Part shown: positions 31,642 through 36,083 of the stretch, piece by piece
Position numbering within the stretch: the stretch's first letter is position 1
Layout of the letters: each line of letters starts with the position of its first letter
NCBI GenBank assembly: GCA_021647145.1
Contig: JAKIVF010000023.1
Span: 1-36,083 of the forward strand
From: Methylococcaceae bacterium
GTDB lineage: Bacteria; Pseudomonadota; Gammaproteobacteria; Methylococcales; Methylomonadaceae
Direction: 5' to 3'
Length of the DNA stretch: 36,083 bases
The notes under the pieces: generated by a model
The model's input: only the letters and a program-made list of their open reading frames with translations
What the model was told of the DNA's origin: nothing
Databases searched by the model: none
Position numbers and translations under genes: made by a program

Positions 31642-32011
31642 TACTCAGCCCCTAAACATTAGGTTATTATTGTATAAGAGTTTAATAATATTCTTTAGTT
31701 CAATAGATTGCAATCTATTTTATACTTCGAGTTGTTAGGCATAAGGGATCTACACTTCTTATAATAATTGAGAGCAAGGTTCTGAAACAACTTGTTTGAA
31801 AAGAAAAAGACATATGCTTCCGCCAAACAAGAACACAACTTACTATACTATTAAAAAAATAGGTGCATAAAAATAAATGAACAAACTAAAAAACCACACC
31901 TGAATTTACTTTCTTGATGTAAAAATAACAATTAATAGCGGAATTAAATCCGTTACTAACCGCACTAGAACTTAATAAAATGGAAACCGATAAATAGTAT
32001 CTGCGGGAACA
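31642..32011. other. Intergenic region between the response regulator and the multicopper oxidase
   Basis: 370 bp with no gene. Besides the promoter/operator at 31685-31719 it holds AAACAACTTGTTT (palindromic, near 31787-31799). A T-rich stretch on the minus strand after it is not stem-supported enough to be called the terminator of the two-component operon. Confidence 0.5.
31685..31719 (-). promoter_or_regulatory. Promoter of the multicopper oxidase with overlapping 18-bp palindromic operator
   Basis: On the minus strand TTGCAA (31713-31708), a 17-bp spacer and TATTAT (31690-31685) form a plausible sigma-70 promoter; its start would be near 31678, about 37 nt before the ATG. The -35 is the centre of the perfect palindrome AATAGATTGCAATCTATT (31702-31719). 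A dimeric repressor bound there would block RNA polymerase. The 17-bp spacer does not suit a MerR/CueR-type activator, which uses 19-20 bp. Confidence 0.6.
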
Positions 32012-32635
32012 CTAAACATGTATCACTCCACAGCTAACAGCTTTGACTATCAAATCGGCAAGATTATCAGCTTCCATTTTCTCCATAACGCGAGCTCTAT
32101 GCACTTCTATAGTTCGATTACTAATACCCAAAGTACGAGCAGCTTCTTTGTTGGAATAACTTTCAGCGATTAACTTCATTACTTCTTTTTCACGGGTTGA
32201 CAGTTGTGAATATAAGACCATTACTTCATGATTAATACACTGTTTTTCCCAGTTTAACTGAGCCTGATTTAACGTTTCATTGATTCGTTCCAACAATAAC
32301 TTAGCATCGAGGGGTTTTTCTAAAAAATCTATTGCACCATTTCGAAATGCTTTTGATGAAATAGGAATGTTTCCGTGACCACTTATAAAAATTATTGGAA
32401 TAATGATGTTTCTTTTTTTTAGTTCTTCCTGAAGATCAAGGCCATTCATAGTAGGCATAAGAAAATCCAGAACCAAACATCCCAGTTGTTTAGATTCATA
32501 ATTATCTAGAAATGCCTGGGCTGAATCAAAACATTTGACTGAAAGGCCCGTTGACTGAATCATTATAGAAAGTGAATCTCTTACTGCAAAATCATCATCA
32601 ACCAAATAGACAGTTTTTCCCTGATGCTTAGTTAT
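32012..32635 (-). CDS. LuxR/FixJ-family response regulator
   Basis: A 207-residue response regulator. Receiver (about 8-125): TVYLVDDDFAVRDSLS, phosphoacceptor Asp57 in LVLDFLMPTMNGLDL, FISGHGNIPISSKAF and the lysine in FLEKPLD. DNA-binding LuxR/GerE domain (about 140-205): LSTREKEVMKLIAE, SNKEAARTLGISNRTIEVHR and the end LADLIVKAVSCGVIHV. The open frame starts far inside the kinase gene; I choose the TTG at 32635, which has GGTGAAG upstream, overlaps the kinase stop by 8 nt and gives the normal FixJ length. A GTG at 32647 is the alternative. It forms an operon with the PAS kinase upstream and may act on the PEP-CTERM gene across the divergent region. No target is proven. Confidence 0.88.
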   Translation of the reverse strand: MTKHQGKTVYLVDDDFAVRDSLSIMIQSTGLSVKCFDSAQAFLDNYESKQLGCLVLDFLMPTMNGLDLQEELKKRNIIIPIIFISGHGNIPISSKAFRNGAIDFLEKPLDAKLLLERINETLNQAQLNWEKQCINHEVMVLYSQLSTREKEVMKLIAESYSNKEAARTLGISNRTIEVHRARVMEKMEADNLADLIVKAVSCGVIHV

Positions 32636-34238
32636 CAACTTCTTCACCAATAGGTAAAATAAAATAAAAGGTGGTGCCAAACCCTTTTTTGCTATTAAAG
32701 CGCAATATTCCACCATGTGCTTCTACAATTGATCGACTAATAGAGAGACCCATTCCCATCCCTGTCTTTTTTGATGTATAAAAGGGAATAAAGATATTAG
32801 CTTGTTCAGCTTCGTCTAGTCCTGGTCCAAAATCTTTAATTCGTACCTCAATGTTATGATCATGGGTAAGGTAGGTTTGAATTTCTAATAGTCTCTGCTT
32901 ATGATTTGGTATTTGATGCAAGACATCAAAAGCATTTTTAATTAGATTTAATAGAACTTGTTCAATTTGTACTGCATCAATAAATAAATTGGGAAGATTT
33001 GATGCAAGTTTGTATTTAATAATAATGTCTGCTTGTTTGCTATCAAATTTGCATAAATCCACTGCGTCAGTGATTAACGTATTGATATCGGTCTCTGATT
33101 TTTTTGTATTTTTTGAGCTCACCAAATTTCGCAACTGATGGATTATCTGACCAGCACGTATTGACTGTTTTTTAATTTTTTGCAGGATTTCTGTCAAAAT
33201 ACTTAAGTCACAGGTCTTATTATTAACTAAATCTAAACAAGTCTGAGTATAAGCTCCAATTGCTGTAAGTGGCTGGTTGACTTCATGAGCAATGCCAGAA
33301 GCTACTTCTCCCATCAAACCCAATCGGGTTACATGCGCTAATTCTGCAAGATGTTCTTTATCTTTAATTTCTTTTTGTTTGCGTTCACTAATATCACGCA
33401 AAATACCAGTAAAATATTGTTGTCGATTAATTTCAAATTCTGCTATTGATAAATCAAGAGGCAGTAAAGAGCCGTTTTTGCATTGCCCCTCAATTTCTCT
33501 TACTTTACCAATAATATGAGAGATATTTGTTTCTAGATATTTCTTAATATAGTAATCATGCTGTTTTTTGTGAAGTGAGGGTACCAGGATACTAATATTG
33601 GCACCAATCAATTCTTGTTGTTGATAACCAAATAGAGTGGTCATTGCTTTATTGGTAGAGATAATGGTTCCCCACTGATTAATTGTGACAATCCCTTCAA
33701 TGGTGGCATTAAAAATAGAATCCAATACGGCATTTTTATTGGCTAATTCTTGCTTTATGTTAACCAGTTCTGTGTTTCTTTGTTTTAATTGCCAATGATT
33801 TTTCTTTAAGCACGCAATATGGCTCATGATTCTTGACTTCAATTGCTTATTTAACAAATTGATGCTTTGGTCAACTTGTTGATGTTTATTAATTATCTCT
33901 ATTAAAACATCAAAACTCTGATTATCATTTAAGATACTAATTCCCAAAATATCAAAACAAATATACCCTCCCAAGGGTTGTTTAATTCTAACTTTCCATT
34001 TTTTCCCCCGATGCCCCCCTAGTAAATACTTATGATTTATATGGAATTTCTTTCGATCAGCAGAGTGGATAAAAATAGCCAGCTTTTTCCCAATTAAATC
34101 AGAGTCTGTTTGGCTCAGTAGGACAGTGGCAGGATGATTAACATCTAAAATAATGGCATCTTCATTCAGAGTTAGATAAGCATTTACTGCTTTATTATGA
34201 CTTTCTACAAAGCGTTTAGTTAAATATATCGGCTTCAT
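32628..34238 (-). CDS. PAS-domain sensor histidine kinase (FixL/DctB-like)
   Basis: A 536-residue kinase without transmembrane helices, so it senses a cytoplasmic cue. An N-terminal PAS-like domain (about 15-120, TLNEDAIILDVNHPATVLL) is followed by a coiled coil (about 120-175, LKQRNTELVNIKQELANKNA). A second PAS domain (about 175-290) has SIFNATIEGIVTINQWGTII, TTLFGYQQQELIGANISILV and the PAC-type TGILRDISERKQK. The HisKA box has His318 in GEVASGIAHEVNQPLTAIG. The HATPase domain has LLNLIKNAFDVL, IKDFGPGLDE and TGMGMGLSISRSIVEAHGG. The second PAS resembles FixL, but I cannot confirm a haem-binding histidine. The FixJ-like regulator overlaps its end. Confidence 0.9.
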   Translation of the reverse strand: MKPIYLTKRFVESHNKAVNAYLTLNEDAIILDVNHPATVLLSQTDSDLIGKKLAIFIHSADRKKFHINHKYLLGGHRGKKWKVRIKQPLGGYICFDILGISILNDNQSFDVLIEIINKHQQVDQSINLLNKQLKSRIMSHIACLKKNHWQLKQRNTELVNIKQELANKNAVLDSIFNATIEGIVTINQWGTIISTNKAMTTLFGYQQQELIGANISILVPSLHKKQHDYYIKKYLETNISHIIGKVREIEGQCKNGSLLPLDLSIAEFEINRQQYFTGILRDISERKQKEIKDKEHLAELAHVTRLGLMGEVASGIAHEVNQPLTAIGAYTQTCLDLVNNKTCDLSILTEILQKIKKQSIRAGQIIHQLRNLVSSKNTKKSETDINTLITDAVDLCKFDSKQADIIIKYKLASNLPNLFIDAVQIEQVLLNLIKNAFDVLHQIPNHKQRLLEIQTYLTHDHNIEVRIKDFGPGLDEAEQANIFIPFYTSKKTGMGMGLSISRSIVEAHGGILRFNSKKGFGTTFYFILPIGEEVDN

Positions 34239-34810
34239 TAGATTTGTCTGAGGTATTTTTCCAAGAAATGCAAACTCTCCAGTGTATAGGCTAACAGTAT
34301 ATTATTGCTCATCAAATAGCAATCGTGTCGAGGTTAGCTCATTATTTATATCTTCTAGATTTAACTTTGGGTATCTTTTACGTACGTGGCTTAAATGTTG
34401 TTTCCATTATTTGTTATTTTCTTTCAATAATGTGTTGCCTTTTATATATATAAGTCGGCTTTTATGTTTTGAAGAAGACGAAAAAAATTATTCAGACTGG
34501 ATCTATTTATTGAAAAAAATTCCATTAAATTTCCCATTTATTACTCATTGCACTAAATTTCCTTAAATATTTCAATAAGTAAATGTACGTATTAAATTAG
34601 AATAATTTATCTGATATATTAAACATGCTTTAGATATTTACACGTCCGTGGAAGATAAAACTGTTTGATAAGAAAGCCTTACTTTGAAAATTTGTTATGA
34701 ACAAGAATTTGGTATCGATGGTTTATCGATATTTAAGGAGTGTATTTTCTATTAAGCAAGCACAAATTATTAATACTTATTGTATTACTTTTCATTTAGA
34801 GAGGAACATT
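34239..34810. promoter_or_regulatory. Divergent intergenic region between the PAS kinase and the PEP-CTERM gene
   Basis: 572 bp, mostly AT-rich. It holds three related words: TTTACGTACGTGGC (34377-34390), GTACGTA (34585-34591) and TTTACACGTCCGTGG (34637-34651). Repeated GC-containing words in such AT-rich DNA stand out and could be operators for the FixJ-like regulator. A plus-strand frame (34282-34566) has no ribosome site and no family features, so I do not call a gene. Confidence 0.4.
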
Positions 34811-35530
34811 ATGAATAGAATCAGTTTACTTGGCGCAATATGTGCTTTTATATTTAGTTTATCTAATTCTGCTATTGCTGCTGGATTGGTTATCGACAAC
34901 TTTAACGTTGGCTCTCCTTCGGTGGTCACCGACAATGATATAGGGGGTGTAGTTAGCGGCTCAAGCAATATTGATGGAGCAAACATTGTTATGAATGGTA
35001 TTGCAGGTTGGACTCGAACATTAAGGGCTAATCTTTCAGAGGGTGATACCATGAGCACTGTAGTTTGTAATGATTGTCAGGGAGGACACGTTACTATGGG
35101 AGGTGGCTCTTCAAATGGAATAGGGAGTTATTTTTATTCTGGTTCTGCTGTAGATTTAAGTAGTTATTCAGAATTGGGGTTTGACTGGGGTGCTGATCTC
35201 GCCGGAGCAGGTGTTGATATCTTATTCAGTGATGGCGTTAATACAGCGACAGTAGCTAGTTGGACATCACTTGCAGCAACGGGTGGCTCAGCTCCAACGG
35301 ATCTTGTAGCACAATTAGTAATGGGGATTGAATGGGGAGCAGTGGATTCGACAGCTATTACAGAAATAGAGTTTGTTGTGAGCGGTGTTCAAAATATGGA
35401 CTCGGTCATAGATAATATCAATGCCTCTGGCTCTGGCTCTGTCTCTGCTGTTCCTGTTCCTGCGGCTGTCTGGCTTTTTGGTTCAGGTCTTGTCGGTCTT
35501 ATTGGTATTAGCAAAAAGAAAAAAGCGTAA
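34811..35530 (+). CDS. PEP-CTERM-type sorted surface protein
   Basis: A 239-residue exported protein. The ATG at 34811 has AGAGGA just upstream and gives a signal peptide (MNRISLLGAICAFIFSLSNS-AIAA); the frame extends 38 codons further but without export logic. The body (about 27-205) is a beta-rich, Ser/Gly/Asp-rich domain without a name I recognise, with two nearby cysteines (VVCNDCQGG). The C-terminus is a tripartite exosortase signal: VPVPAAVWLFGSGLVGLIGI followed by the basic SKKKKA. Such proteins are cut by exosortase and linked to surface polysaccharide synthesis. The TIGR04073 protein at 9789-10163 independently points to this system. A terminator follows. Confidence 0.88.
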   Translation: MNRISLLGAICAFIFSLSNSAIAAGLVIDNFNVGSPSVVTDNDIGGVVSGSSNIDGANIVMNGIAGWTRTLRANLSEGDTMSTVVCNDCQGGHVTMGGGSSNGIGSYFYSGSAVDLSSYSELGFDWGADLAGAGVDILFSDGVNTATVASWTSLAATGGSAPTDLVAQLVMGIEWGAVDSTAITEIEFVVSGVQNMDSVIDNINASGSGSVSAVPVPAAVWLFGSGLVGLIGISKKKKA

Positions 35531-35553
35531 AGATTTTTGAGAAACGTATATTG

Positions 35554-35580
35554 AACGGCTCTGAAAGGAGCCGTATTTTA
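35554..35580 (+). terminator. Rho-independent terminator after the PEP-CTERM gene
   Basis: Perfect 7-bp stem ACGGCTC/GAGCCGT (35555-35561 with 35568-35574), loop TGAAAG, then ATTTTATATT. Confidence 0.8.
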
Positions 35581-36083
35581 TATTAAATATTCATTCTCAA
35601 TGAAGAAGCTTCCAAGAAAAAAAGTGGTCTATGTCTATCTATGAGAGTACTCAAATGTCAGTTTTCTACATAGAAAGTACATCATGTTATTAAAATTATC
35701 AGTATTTTGACCATTTGAATTTTATTATTAATGCTCTCTAAAATAGCATTCCGTTTGTTGTTTGTTGAAGAGTTTGTTTTTAATAAACGTGTTTTTATGT
35801 TTATGCCCTTTTAGTTACTCGTGTTCTTTCTGCTCTTGTTTACCCCCACCCCACCCTCTGTGTCAGAAAAGTTGTCGCCTCAAATTTTAACTTTTAGAGG
35901 ACAAAAAATGAGTCAAAAATTCACCGAAGGATTTAACCCGTAAGCTAGATGAATAGTAAGTACCCACGTAAAATTAATTTAACCTTTCAAGAAAACTCAA
36001 CATTGTAAGTTATTCCAATATTAGAAAGTACATTAAATAGTTCTTTCTTCAGGGAAAGATAGGATTCATAAGCTGAGAAAGGC
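35581..36083. other. Right-end region without a clear gene
   Basis: About 500 bp. A short frame at 35908-35943 has a good ribosome site (AGAGGAC) but stops after MSQKFTEGFNP, so it looks like the start of a broken gene, possibly a transposase; this is not certain. The C-rich CCCCCACCCCACCC near 35844-35857 is unusual for this DNA. No other gene is visible, although a gene could begin beyond the window. Confidence 0.4.

Noticed and set aside
32636..32716. Longer N-terminus for the FixJ-like regulator
   Set aside because: It would lie inside the kinase ATPase domain, has no ribosome site and adds residues absent from the family.
34282..34566. 94-codon frame upstream of the PEP-CTERM gene
   Set aside because: GTG start without ribosome site, no domain, low-complexity AT-rich composition.

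Overview
The window is an AT-rich stretch (clearly below 40 % G+C by eye) of a gammaproteobacterial chromosome. This is suggested by the NtrBC/GlnA/GlnK-Amt set, the purM neighbourhood with a divergent DUF2066 gene and an AI-2E family permease, the FlgN-FlgM-FlgA-CheV order, DUF3530, a TIGR04073 protein and a PEP-CTERM-type protein. Exosortase-linked proteins, two ammonium transporters and IS relics would suit an aquatic methane- or sulfur-oxidising lineage, but nothing fixes the genus.

Layout. (1) 1-9010 is a nitrogen-control island: glnK-amt, then a second glnK-amtB (amtB runs off the left edge), all on the minus strand; a divergent TorF/TIGR02001 outer-membrane protein that is an in-frame tandem duplication; then glnA and ntrBC. 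Textbook -24/-12 (sigma-54) elements lie before the upstream glnK, before the TorF-like gene and before ntrB, and NtrC-like boxes lie between the two divergent promoters. (2) 9349-19581 is mostly housekeeping: a TRL-like lipoprotein, a TIGR04073 protein, tex, a corrinoid adenosyltransferase, a small membrane-anchored protein, a cold-shock domain fused to one membrane helix, an AI-2E family permease with a DUF3530 hydrolase, purM, a DUF2066 protein and tRNA-Arg(CCT). (3) 19992-22909 is the left arm of a flagellar/chemotaxis cluster (flgN, flgM, flgA, cheV) with a sigma-28 promoter for flgM, a sigma-54 promoter for flgA and a sigma-28 promoter for cheV. The usual continuation (cheR, flgB...) is absent; an internally deleted IS256-type element begins 7 bp after the cheV stop.

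(4) 23832-26505 holds a GAF/degenerate-GGDEF/EAL phosphodiesterase and a graveyard of transposase fragments. (5) 26520-31641 is a run of minus-strand genes for exported proteins: DUF1264, a His-tailed protein of the family often misnamed aspartate carbamoyltransferase, a DUF6515 protein and a glycine-zipper lipoprotein that share a split C-terminal module, and a Tat-exported Met-rich multicopper oxidase with a perfect 18-bp palindrome over its predicted -35 box. Export signals, His/Met-rich segments and the oxidase suggest metal (probably copper) handling, which is inference. (6) 32012-35530 has a FixL/FixJ-like two-component pair divergent from a PEP-CTERM-type surface protein, with repeated CGTACGTGG-like sites between them.

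The most unusual features are the double-length TorF protein under apparent NtrC/sigma-54 control, the two neighbouring exported proteins sharing a split module, the operator-like palindrome at the multicopper oxidase, and the flagellar cluster ending at a crippled IS256 copy. I did not see a CRISPR array, phage module or obvious defence system.
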